From contig NC_079886.1 in the NCBI RefSeq assembly GCF_029227915.1, positions 28,560,501 through 28,624,500 of the forward strand: DNA of 64,000 bases, read 5' to 3'. Both the position numbers and the translations under genes were made by a program. The stretch's first letter is position 1; the number at the start of each line of letters is the position of its first letter. Source of the DNA: Hydractinia symbiolongicarpus (Eukaryota; Cnidaria; Hydrozoa; Anthoathecata; Hydractiniidae). Positions 1-10,602 of this stretch are shown here, piece by piece. The notes beneath the pieces are model-generated. The model did no database searches. It was not told the DNA's origin and was given only the letters and a program-made list of their open reading frames with translations.

Positions 1-10
1 CGGGAACTCC

Positions 11-213
11 CGGGTTTTCGTTTGCCGGCGATTAAACTCCTTTTATTCAGCGTCTCATCAAAAATGAAATCATTTTTGAAAACTACAAGTCTCATGCGTT
101 TTAGTGGTGAAAAAATAATTTAAAAAATCGTTCGGAAAATGAGTTTACTCCCTGGGTACTTTCTTTGTATACATTCGACTATACGGGCCGAGTCCGGGAT
201 ATACGGGAAAGCG
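11..213 (+). repeat. Reference monomer (203 bp), hand-counted
   Basis: A complete monomer used here as the reference. Hand count gives 37 C, 42 G, 39% GC and 14 CpG dinucleotides, against about 7.7 expected from base composition. 203 is not a multiple of 3, so no reading frame can stay in phase through successive copies. The length is close to one nucleosome plus linker; any phasing role is inference. Confidence 0.95.
58..79. other. Conserved dyad in monomer (first copy shown)
   Basis: Two perfect 10-base arms, TCAAAAATGA and TCATTTTTGA, flank a 2-base AA centre. The same 22-bp element recurs in most monomers. In some subtypes it is weakened: tcagttttga in the right arm, or tcaagaatga paired with tcgtttttga. 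It could be a protein-binding dyad or a small cruciform; no function can be assigned from sequence alone. Confidence 0.85.
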
Positions 214-217
214 CGGG
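185..217 (+). other. Four-GGG cluster in monomer (first full copy shown)
   Basis: GGG runs lie at 185-187, 196-198, 205-207 and 215-217, with loops of 8, 6 and 7 bases. This is just outside the classical G-quadruplex loop rule of 1-7. The pattern recurs in most monomers; in the ggatttagggg and ggatttagggt subtypes the third run is displaced. The flanking and loop sequence distinguishes most of the monomer subtypes. Confidence 0.75.
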
Positions 218-997
218 TTTTCGTTTGCCGGCGATTAAACTCCTTTTATTCAGCGTCTCATTAAAAATGAAATCAGTTTTAAAAACTACAAGTCTCATAC
301 GTTTTAGTGGTGAAAAAATAATTTAAAGAATCGTTCGGGAAATGAGTTTGCTCCCTGGGTACTTTCTTTGTATACTTTTGACTATACGGGCCGAGTCCGG
401 GATTTACGGGAAATCGTGAGTTTTCGTTTGCCGGCGATTAAACTCCTTTTATTCAGCGTCTCATCAAAAATGAAATCATTTTTAAAAACTACAAGTCTCA
501 TGCGTCTTAGTGGTAAAAAAATAATTTAAAAAATCGTTCGGGAAATGAGTTTACTCCCTGGGTACTTTCTTTGTATACATTCGACTATACGGGCCAAGCC
601 CGGGATTTACGGGAAATCGCGGGTTTTCGTTTGCCGGCGATTAAACTTCTTTTATTCAACGTCTCATCAAAAATGAAATCATTTTTGAAAACTACAAGTG
701 TCATGCATTTTAGTGGTGAAAATATAATTTAAAGAATCGTTCGGGAAATGAGTTTACTCCCTGCGTACTTTCTTTGCTTACTTTTGACTATACGGGCCGG
801 TTCCGGGATTTAGGGGAAATCGCGGGTTTTCGTTTGCCGGAGATTAAACTCCTTTTATTCAGCGTCTCATCAAAAATGAAATCATTTTTGAAAACTACAA
901 GTCTCATGCGTTTTAGTGGCGAAAAAATAATTTAAAAAAACGTTCGGGAAATGAGTTTACTCCCTGGGTGCTTTCTTTGTTTACATTCGACTATACG

Positions 998-1017
998 GGC
1001 CAAGGCCTTGCCGGCGA
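998..1017 (+). repeat. 29-bp-deleted monomer, copy 1 (deletion junction)
   Basis: Distance between equivalent CCGG landmarks is 174 bp (837 to 1011) instead of 203. The deletion removes the block holding the second to fourth GGG runs and TTTTCG. This copy reads caaggccttg where the others read caagcccttg, a private change. Confidence 0.95.
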
Positions 1018-1575
1018 TTAAACTTCTTTTATACAGCGTCTCATCAAAAATGAAATTATTTTTAAAAACTACAAGTCTCATGCGTTTTAGTGGTGAAAAA
1101 TAATTTAAAGAATCGTTCGGGAAATGAGTTTACTCCCTGCGTACTTTCTTTGTATACATTTGACTATACGGGCCGAGTCTGGGATTTACGGGAAATCGCG
1201 GGTTTTCGTTTGCCGGAGATTAAACTCCTTTTATTCAGCGTCTCATCAAGAATGAAATCGTTTTTTAAAACTACAAGTCTTATGCGTTTTAGTGGTAAAA
1301 AATTAATATAAAAAATCGTTCGGGAAATGAGTTTACTCCCAGTTTACTTTCTTTCTATACATTCGACTATACGGGTCAAGCCCGGGATTTACGGGAACTC
1401 CCGGGTTTTCGTTTGCCGGCGATTAAACTTCTTTTATTCAGCGTCTCATCAAAAATGAAATCATTTTTGAAAACTACAAGTGTCATGCGTTTTAGTGGCG
1501 AAAAAATAATTTAAAAAATTGTTCGGGAAATGAGTTTACTCCCTGGGTGCTTTCTTTGTTTACATTCGACTATAC

Positions 1576-1595
1576 GGGCCAAGCCCTTGCCGGCG
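1576..1595 (+). repeat. 29-bp-deleted monomer, copy 2 (deletion junction)
   Basis: Junction ggccaagcccttgccgg, with the same upstream flank (tgctttctttgtttac) as the other copies and the same downstream monomer (ttatacagcg, aaattattttt). It lies inside the first 1,187-bp unit. Confidence 0.95.
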
Positions 1596-2762
1596 ATTAA
1601 ACTTCTTTTATACAGCGTCTCATCAAAAATGAAATTATTTTTAAAAACTACATGTCTCATGCGTTTTATTGGTGAAAAATAATTAAAAGAATCGTTCGGG
1701 AAATGAGTTTACTCCCTGCGTACTTTCTTTGTATACATTTGACTATACGGGCCGAGTCTGGGATTTACGGGAAATCGCGGGTTTTCGTTTGCCGGAGATT
1801 AAACTCCTTTTATTCAGCGTCTCATCAAGAATGAAATCGTTTTTGAAAACTACAAGTCTTATGCGTTTTAGTGGTAAAAAATTAATTTAAAAAATCGTTC
1901 GGGAAATGAGTTTACTCCCAGTTTACTTTCTTTCTATACATTCGACTATACGGGTCAAGCCCAGGATTTACGGGAACTCCCGGGTTTTCGTTTGCCGGCG
2001 ATTAAACTCCTTTTATTCAGCGTCTCATCAAAAATGAAATCATTTTTGAAAACTACAAGTCTCATGCGTTTTAGTGGTGAAAAAATAATTTAAAAAATCG
2101 TTAGGGAAATGAGTTTACTCCCTGGGTACTTTCTTTGTATACATTCGACTATACGGGCCAAGCCCGGGATTTACGGGAAATCGCGGGTTTTCGTTTGCCG
2201 GCGATTAAACTTCTTATATTCAGCGTCTCATCAAAAATGAAATCATTTTTGAAAACTACAAGTGTCATGCGTTTTAGTGGTGAAAATATAATTTAAAGAA
2301 TCGTTCGGGAAATGAGTTTACTCCCTGCGTACTTTCTTTGTATAATTTTGACTATACGGGCCGTTCCGGGATTTAGGGGAAATCGCGGGTTTTCGTTTGC
2401 CGGAGATTAAACTCCTTTTATTCAGCGTCTCATCAAGAATGAAATCGTTTTTTAAAACTACAAGTCTTATGCGTTTTAGTGGTAAAAAATTAATATAAAA
2501 AATCGTTCGGGAAATGAGTTTACTCCCAGTTTACTTTCTTTCTATACATTCGACTATACGGGTCAAGCCCGGGATTTACGGGAACTCCCGGGTTTTCGTT
2601 TGCCGGCGATTAAACTTCTTTTATTCAGCGTCTCATCAAAAATGAAATCATTTTTGAAAACTACAAGTGTCATGCGTTTTAGTGGCGAAAAAATAATTTA
2701 AAAAATTGTTCGGGAAATGAGTTTACTCCCTGGGTGCTTTCTTTGTTTACATTCGACTATAC

Positions 2763-2782
2763 GGGCCAAGCCCTTGCCGGCG
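2763..2782 (+). repeat. 29-bp-deleted monomer, copy 3 (deletion junction)
   Basis: Identical junction exactly 1,187 bp after copy 2, as expected from the tandem duplication that carries both. Confidence 0.95.
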
Positions 2783-3296
2783 ATTAAACTTCTTTTATAC
2801 AGCGTCTCATCAAAAATGAAATTATTTTTAAAAACTACATGTCTCATGCGTTTTATTGGTGAAAAATAATTAAAAGAATCGTTCGGGAAATGAGTTTACT
2901 CCCTGCGTACTTTCTTTGTATACATTTGACTATACGGGCCGAGTCTGGGATTTACGGGAAATCGCGGGTTTTCGTTTGCCGGAGATTAAACTCCTTTTAT
3001 TCAGCGTCTCATCAAGAATGAAATCGTTTTTGAAAACTACAAGTCTTATGCGTTTTAGTGGTAAAAAATTAATTTAAAAAATCGTTCGGGAAATGAGTTT
3101 ACTCCCAGTTTACTTTCTTTCTATACATTCGACTATACGGGTCAAGCCCAGGATTTACGGGAACTCCCGGGTTTTCGTTTGCCGGCGATTAAACTCCTTT
3201 TATTCAGCGTCTCATCAAAAATGAAATCATTTTTGAAAACTACAAGTCTCATGCGTTTTAGTGGTGAAAAAATAATTTAAAAAATCGTTAGGGAAA

Positions 3297-4172
3297 TGAG
3301 TTTACTCCCTGGGTACTTTCTTTGTATACATTCGACTATACGGGCCAAGCCCGGGATTTACGGGAAATCGCGGGTTTTCGTTTGCCGGCGATTAAACTTC
3401 TTATATTCAGCGTCTCATCAAAAATGAAATCATTTTTGAAAACTACAAGTGTCATGCGTTTTAGTGGTGAAAATATAATTTAAAGAATCGTTCGGGAAAT
3501 GAGTTTACTCCCTGCGTACTTTCTTTGTATAATTTTGACTATACGGGCCGTTCCGGGATTTAGGGGAAATCGCGGGTTTTCGTTTGCCGGAGATTAAACT
3601 CCTTTTATTCAGCGTCTCATCAAAAATGAAATCATTTTTGAAAACTACAAGTGTTATGCGTTTTAGTGGTGAAAAAATAATTTAAAAAAGAGTTTGGGAA
3701 ATGAGTTTACTCCCAGTTTACTTTCTTTCTATTCATTCGACTATACGGGTCAAGCCCGGGATTTACGGGAACTCCCGGGTTTTCGTTTGCCGGCGATTAA
3801 ACTCCTTTTATTCAGCGTCTCATCAAAAATGAAATCATTTTTGAAAACTACAAGTCTCATGCGTTTTAGTGGTGAAAAAATAATTTAAAAAATCGTTCGG
3901 AAAATGAGTTTACTCCCTGGGTACTTTCTTTGTATACATTCGACTATACGGGCCGAGTCCGGGATATACGGGAAAGCGCGGGTTTTCGTTTGCCGGCGAT
4001 TAAACTCCTTTTATTCAGCGTCTCATTAAAAATGAAATCAGTTTTAAAAACTACAAGTCTCATGCGTTTTAGTGGTGAAAAAATAATTTAAAGAATCGTT
4101 CGGGAAATGAGTTTGCTCCCTGGGTACTTTCTTTGTATACTTTTGACTATACGGGCCGAGTCCGGGATTTAG
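3297..4172 (+). repeat. 0.88-kb segment repeated at 4,918-5,793 (offset 1,621 bp)
   Basis: The rare variants tttctattcat and agagtttgggaaatg occur in both copies at the same offset. 1,621 equals eight monomers less 3 bp, explained by three single-base losses between the copies. Confidence 0.85.
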
Positions 4173-5980
4173 GGGAAATCGCGGGTTTTCGTTTGCCGGA
4201 GATTAAACTCCTTTTATTCAGCGTCTCATCAAAAATGAAATCATTTTTGAAAACTACAAGTCTCATGCGTTTTAGTGGCGAAAAAATAATTTAAAAAATC
4301 GTTCGGGAAATGAGTTTACTCCCTGCGTGCTTTCTTTGTTTACCTTCGACTATACGGGTCAAGCCCGGGATTTACGGGAACTCCCGGGTTTTCGTTTGCC
4401 GGCGATTAAACTCCTTTTATTAAGCGTCTCATCAAAAATGAAATCATTTTTGAAAACTACAAGTCTCATGCGTTTTAGTGCTGAAAAAATAATTTAAAAA
4501 ATCGTTCGGGAAATGAGTTTACTCCCTGGGTACTTTCTTTGTATACATTCGACTATACGGGCCAAGCCCGGGATTTACGGGAAATCGCGGTTTTCGTTTG
4601 CCGGCGATCAAACTTCTTTTATTCAGCGTCTCATCAAAAATGAAATCATTTTTGAAAACTACAAGTCTTATGCGTTTTAGTGGTGAAAAATAATTTAAAG
4701 AATCGTTCGGGAAATGAGTTTACTCCCTGCGTACTTTATTTGTATACATTTGACTATACGGGCCGAGTCTGGGATTTACGGGAAATCGCGGGTTTTCGTT
4801 TGCCGGAGATTAAACTCCTTTTATTCAGCGTCTCATCAAGAATGAAATCGTTTTTGAAAACTACAAGTCTTATGCGTTTTAGTGGTAAAAAATTAATTTA
4901 AAAAATCGTTCGGGAAATGAGTTTACTCCCTGGGTACTTTCTTTGTATACATTCGACTATACGGGCCAAGCCCGGGATTTACGGGAAATCGCGGGTTTTC
5001 GTTTGCCGGCGATTAAACTTCTTATATTCAGCGTCTCATCAAAAATGAAATCATTTTTGAAAACTACAAGTGTCATGCGTTTTAGTGGTGAAAATATAAT
5101 TTAAAGAATCGTTCGGGAAATGAGTTTACTCCCTGCGTACTTTCTTTGTATAATTTTGACTATACGGGCCGTTCCGGGATTTAGGGGAAATCGCGGGTTT
5201 TCGTTTGCCGGAGATTAAACTCCTTTTATTCAGCGTCTCATCAAAAATGAAATCATTTTTGAAAACTACAAGTGTTATGCGTTTTAGTGGTGAAAAAATA
5301 ATTTAAAAAAGAGTTTGGGAAATGAGTTTACTCCCAGTTTACTTTCTTTCTATTCATTTGACTATACGGGTCAAGCCCGGGATTTACGGGAACTCCCGGG
5401 TTTTCGTTTGCCGGCGATTAAACTCCTTTTATTCAGCGTCTCATCAAAAATGAAATCATTTTTGAAAACTACAAGTCTCATGCGTTTTAGTGGTGAAAAA
5501 ATAATTTAAAAAATCGTTCGGAAAATGAGTTTACTCCCTGGGTACTTTCTTTGTATACATTCGACTATACGGGCCGAGTCCGGGATATACGGGAAAGCGC
5601 GGGTTTTCGTTTGCCGGCGATTAAACTCCTTTTATTCAGCGTCTCATTAAAAATGAAATCAGTTTTAAAAACTACAAGTCTCATGCGTTTTAGTGGTGAA
5701 AAAATAATTTAAAGAATCGTTCGGGAAATGAGTTTGCTCCCTGGGTACTTTCTTTGTATACTTTTGACTATACGGGCCGAGTCCGGGATTTACGGGAAAT
5801 CGTGGGTTTTCGTTTGCCGGCGATTAAACTCCTTTTATTCAGCGTCTCATCAAAAATGAAATCATTTTTGAAAACTACAAGTCTCATGCGTCTTAGTGGT
5901 AAAAAAATAATTTAAAAAATCGTTCGGGAAATGAGTTTACTCCCTGGGTACTTTCTTTGTATACATTCGACTATACGGGC

Positions 5981-8220
5981 CAAGCCCGGGATTTACGGGA
6001 AATCGCGGGTTTTCGTTTGCCGGCGATTAAACTTCTTTTATTCAACGTCTCATCAAAAATGAAATCATTTTTGAAAACTACAAGTGTCATGCATTTTAGT
6101 GGTGAAAATATAATTTAAAGAATCGTTCGGGAAATGAGTTTACTCCCTGCGTACTTTCTTTGCTTACTTTTGACTATACGGGCCGGTTCCGGGATTTAGG
6201 GGAAATCGCGGGTTTTCGTTTGCCGGAGATTAAACTCCTTTTATTCAGCGTCTCATCAAAAATGAAATCATTTTTGAAAACTACAAGTCTCATGCGTTTT
6301 AGTGGCGAAAAAATAATTTAAAAAATCGTTCGGGAAATGAGTTTACTCCCTGCGTGCTTTCTTTGTTTACATTCGACTATACGGGCCAAGCCCTTGCCGG
6401 CGATTAAACTTCTTTTATACAGCGTCTCATCAAAAATGAAATTATTTTTAAAAACTACAAGTCTCATGCGTTTTAGTGGTGAAAAATAATTTAAAGAATC
6501 GTTCGGGAAATGAGTTTACTCCCTGCGTACTTTCTTTGTATACATTTAACTATACGGGCCGAGTCTGGGATTTACGGGAAATCGCGGGTTTTCGTTTGCC
6601 GGAGATTAAACTCCTTTTATTCGGCGTCTCATCAAGAATGAAATCGTTTTTTAAAACTACAAGTCTTATGCGTTTTAGTGGTAAAAAATTAATTTAAAAA
6701 ATCGTTCGGGAAATGAGTTTACTCCCAGTTTACTTTCTTTCTATACATTCGACTATACGGGTCAAGCCCGGGATTTACGGGAACTCCCGGGTTTTCGTTT
6801 GCCGGCGATTAAACTCCTTTTATTAAGCGTCTCATCAAAAATGAAATCATTTTTGAAAACTACAAGTCTCATGCGTTTTAGTGCTGAAAAAATAATTTAA
6901 AAAATCGTTCGGGAAATGAGTTTACTCCCTGGGTACTTTCTTTGTATACATTCGACTATACGGGCCAAGCCCGGGATTTACGGGAAATCGCGGTTTTCGT
7001 TTGCCGGCGATCAAACTTCTTTTATTCAGCGTCTCATCAAAAATGAAATCATTTTTGAAAACTACAAGTCTTATGCGTTTTAGTGGTGAAAAATAATTTA
7101 AAGAATCGTTCGGGAAATGAGTTTACTCCCTGCGTACTTTATTTGTATACATTTGACTATACGGGCCGAGTCTGGGATTTACGGGAAATCGCGGGTTTTC
7201 GTTTGCCGGAGATTAAACTCCTTTTATTCAGCGTCTCATCAAGAATGAAATCGTTTTTGAAAACTACAAGTCTTATGCGTTTTAGTGGTAAAAAATTAAT
7301 TTAAAAAATCGTTCGGGAAATGAGTTTACTCCCAGTTTACTTTCTTTCTATACATTCGACTACACGGGCCGAGTCCGGGATATACGGGAAAGTGCAGGTT
7401 TTCGTTTGCCGGCGATTAAACGCCTTTTATTCAGCGTCTCATCAAAAATGAAATCAGTTTTGAAAACTACAAGTCTCATGCGTTTTAGTGGTGAAAAAAT
7501 AATTTAAAGAATCGTTCGGGAAATGAGTTTAATCCCTGGGTACTTTCTTTGTATACTTTTGACTATACGGGCCGAGTCCGGGATTTACGGGAAATCGCGG
7601 GTTTTCGTTTGCCGGCGATTAAACTCCTTTTATTCAGCGTCTTATCAAAAATGAAATCATTTTTGAAAACTACAAGTCTCATGCGTCTTAGTGGTAAAAA
7701 AATAATTTAAAAAATCGTTCGGGAAATGAGTTTACTCCCAGTTTACTTTCTTTCTATACATTCGACTATGCGGGTCAAGCCCGGGATTTACGGGAACTCC
7801 CGGGTTTTCGTTTGACGGCGATTAAACTCCTTTTATTCAGCGTCTCATCACAAATGAAATCATTTTTGAAAACTACAAGTCTCATGCGTTTTAGTGGTGA
7901 AAAAATAATTTAAAAAATAGTTCGGAAAATGAGTTTACTCCCTGGGTACTTTCTTTGTATGCATTCGACTATACGGGCCGAGTCCGGGATATACGGGAAA
8001 GCGCGGGTTTTCGTTTGCCGGAGATTAAACTCCTTTTATTCAGCGTCTCATCAAGAATGAAATCGTTTTTGAAATTTACAAGTCTTATGCGTTTTAGTGG
8101 TAAAAAATTAATTTAAAAAATCGTTCGGGAAATGAGTTTACTCCCAGTTTACTTTCTTTCTATACATTTGACTATACGGGTCAAGCCCGGGATTTACGGG
8201 AACTCCCGGGTTTTCGTTTG
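5981..8220 (+). repeat. 2.2-kb segment duplicated at 10,181-12,420 (offset 4,200 bp)
   Basis: Near base-for-base match including rare variants tgacggcg, tcacaaatga, aaaaatagttcgg, gaaatttacaag, ttattaagcg and cgatcaaac. The match starts at caagcccggg and decays after about 12,420. Confidence 0.92.
6383..6402 (+). repeat. 29-bp-deleted monomer, copy 4 (deletion junction)
   Basis: Same junction and flanks, 5,386 bp after copy 1, the offset at which 1-1,428 matches 5,387-6,814. Confidence 0.95.
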
Positions 8221-9173
8221 CCGGCGATTAAACTCTTTTTATTCAGCGTCTCATCAACAATGAAATCATTTTTGAAAACTACAAGTCTCATGCGTTTTAG
8301 TGGTGAAAAAATAATTTAAAAAATCGTTCGGAAAATGAGTTTACTCCCTGGGTACTTTCTTTGTATACATTCGACTATACGGGCCGAGTCCGGGATATAC
8401 GGGAAAGCGCGGGTTTTCGTTTGCCGGCGATTAAACTCCTTTTATTCAGCGTCTCATCAAAAATGAAATCATTTTTGAAAACTACAAGTCTCATGCGTCT
8501 TAGTGGTAAAAAAATAATTTAAAAAATCGTTCGGGAAATGAGTTTACTCCCAGTTTACTTTCTTTCTATACATTAGACTATACGGGTCAAGCCTGGGATT
8601 TACGGGAACTCCCGGGTTTTCGTTTGCCGGCGATTAAACTCCTTTTATTCAGCGTCTCATCAAAAATGAAATCATTTTTGAAAACTACAAGTCTCATGCG
8701 TTTTAGTGCTGAAAAAATAATTTAAAAAATCGTTCGGGAAATGAGTTTACTCCCTGGGTACTTTCTTTGTATACATTCGACTATACGGGCCAAGCCCGGG
8801 ATTTACGGGAAATCGCGGGTTTTCGTTTGCCGGCGATTAAACTTCTTTTATTCAGCGTCTCATCAAAAATGAAATCATTTTTGAAAACTACAAGTCTTAT
8901 GCGTTTTAGTGGTGAAAAATAATTTAAAGAATCGTTCGGGAAATGAGTTTACTCCCTGCGTACTTTATTTGTATACATTTGACTATACGGGCCGAGTCTG
9001 GGATTTACGGGAAATCGCGGGTTTTCGTTTGCCGGAGAATAAACTCCTTTTATTCAGCGTATCATCAAGAATGAAATCGTTTTTGAAAACTACAAGTCTT
9101 ATGCGTTTTAGTGGTAAAAAATTAATTTAAAAAATCGTTCGGGAAATGAGTTTACTCCCAGTTTACTTTCTTT
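8220..9173 (+). repeat. 0.95-kb segment duplicated at 13,029-13,982 (offset 4,809 bp)
   Basis: This continues the 4,200-bp duplication after a shift of exactly 609 bp (three monomers). Three monomers therefore differ between the copies (about 12,420-13,029). Shared rare variants include tcatcaacaatg and ggagaataaac. Confidence 0.88.
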
Positions 9174-9800
9174 GTATACTTTTGACTATACGGGCCGAGT
9201 CCGGGATTTACGGGAAATCGCGGGTTTTCGTTTGCCGGCGATTAAACTCCTTTTATTCAGCGTCTCATCAAAAATGAAATCATTTTTGAAAACTACAAGT
9301 CTCATGCGTCTTAGTGGTAAAAAAATAATTTAAAAAATCGTTCGGGAAATGAGTTTACTCCCAGTTTACTTTCTTTCTATACATTCGACTATGCGGGTCA
9401 AGCCCGGGATTTACGGGAAATCGCGGGTTTTCGTTTGCCGGCGATTAAACTTCTTTTATTCAACGTCTCATCAAAAATGAAATCATTTTTGAAAACTGCA
9501 AGTGTCATGCATTTTAGTGGTGAAAATATAATTTAAAGAATCGTTCGGGAAATGAGTTTACTCCCTGCGTACTTTCTTTGCTTACTTTTGACTATACGGG
9601 CCGGTTCCGGGATTTAGGGGAAATCGCGGGTTTTCGTTTGCCGGAGATTAAACTCCTTTTATTCAGCGTCTCATCAAAAATGAAATCATTTTTGAAAACT
9701 ACAAGTCTCATGCGTTTTAGTGGCGAAAAAATAATTTAAAAAATCGTTCGGGAAATGAGTTTACTCCCTGCGTGCTTTCTTTGTTTACCTTCGACTATAC

Positions 9801-9820
9801 GGGCCAAGCCCTTGCCGGCG
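9801..9820 (+). repeat. 29-bp-deleted monomer, copy 5 (deletion junction)
   Basis: Same junction. The upstream flank reads tttaccttcgac rather than tttacattcgac. It belongs to the first copy of the 782-bp tandem unit. Confidence 0.95.
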
Positions 9821-10582
9821 ATTAAACTTCTTTTATACAGCGTCTCATCAAAAATGAAATTATTTTTAAAAACTACAAGTCTCATGCGTTTTAGCGGTGA
9901 AAAATAATTTAAAGAATCGTTCGGGAAATGAGTTTACTCCCTGCGTACTTTCTTTGTATACATTTAACTATACGGGCCGAGTCTGGGATTTACGGGAAAT
10001 CGCGGGTTTTCGTTTGCCGGAGATTAAACTCCTTTTATTCGGCGTCTCATCAAGAATGAAATCGTTTTTGAAAACTACAAGTCTCATGCGTCTTAGTGGT
10101 AAAAAAATAATTTAAAAAATCGTTCGGGAAATGAGTTTACTCCCAGTTTACTTTCTTTCTATACATTCGACTATGCGGGTCAAGCCCGGGATTTACGGGA
10201 AATCGCGGGTTTTCGTTTGCCGGCGATTAAACTTCTTTTATTCAACGTCTCATCAAAAATGAAATCATTTTTGAAAACTACAAGTGTCATGCATTTTAGT
10301 GGTGAAAATATAATTTAAAGAATCGTTCGGGAAATGAGTTTACTCCCTGCGTACTTTCTTTGCTTACTTTTGACTATACGGGCCGGTTCCGGGATTTAGG
10401 GGAAATCGCGGGTTTTCGTTTGCCGGAGATTAAACTCCTTTTATTCAGCGTCTCATCAAAAATGAAATCATTTTTGAAAACTACAAGTCTCATGCGTTTT
10501 AGTGGCGAAAAAATAATTTAAAAAATCGTTCCGGAAATGAGTTTACTCCCTGCGTGCTTTCTTTGTTTACATTGGACTATAC

Positions 10583-10602
10583 GGGCCAAGCCCTTGCCGG
10601 CG
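10583..10602 (+). repeat. 29-bp-deleted monomer, copy 6 (deletion junction)
   Basis: Same junction, 782 bp after copy 5 and 4,200 bp after copy 4. It is the last deleted monomer in the window; none was seen from 10.7 kb to 64 kb. Confidence 0.95.

Larger units (their letters stand above)
1..1428 (+). repeat. Segment duplicated at 5,387-6,814 (offset 5,386 bp)
   Basis: The rare cgt(g/a)agttttcg-type monomer, the ttgcttacttttgac monomer and the 29-bp-deleted monomer occur in the same order and spacing in both places. Match ends where aaacttctttt (about 1,428) faces aaactccttttattaag. The left limit is cut by the window edge. Confidence 0.85.
1195..3568 (+). repeat. Tandem higher-order repeat, 1,187-bp unit x2
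   Basis: Two near-identical units of six monomers: five near full length plus one deleted by 29 bp. 5 x 203 + 174 - 2 = 1,187. The two single-base losses are in gaaaaataatt and gggccgttccggg. Matches at this offset include tcaagaatgaaatcg, the deleted monomer, and the gttagggaaatgag variant at 2,100 and 3,287. Confidence 0.9.

Noticed and set aside
11-213. Monomer as an ancient dimer of two roughly 100-bp halves
   Set aside because: Only short words such as cgggaaat are shared between the halves. No convincing half-monomer alignment could be made by eye.
185-217. SmaI-type CCCGGG palindromes as regulatory sites
   Set aside because: One or two CCCGGG per monomer in some subtypes follow directly from the GGG-rich block. 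Nothing suggests regulation.
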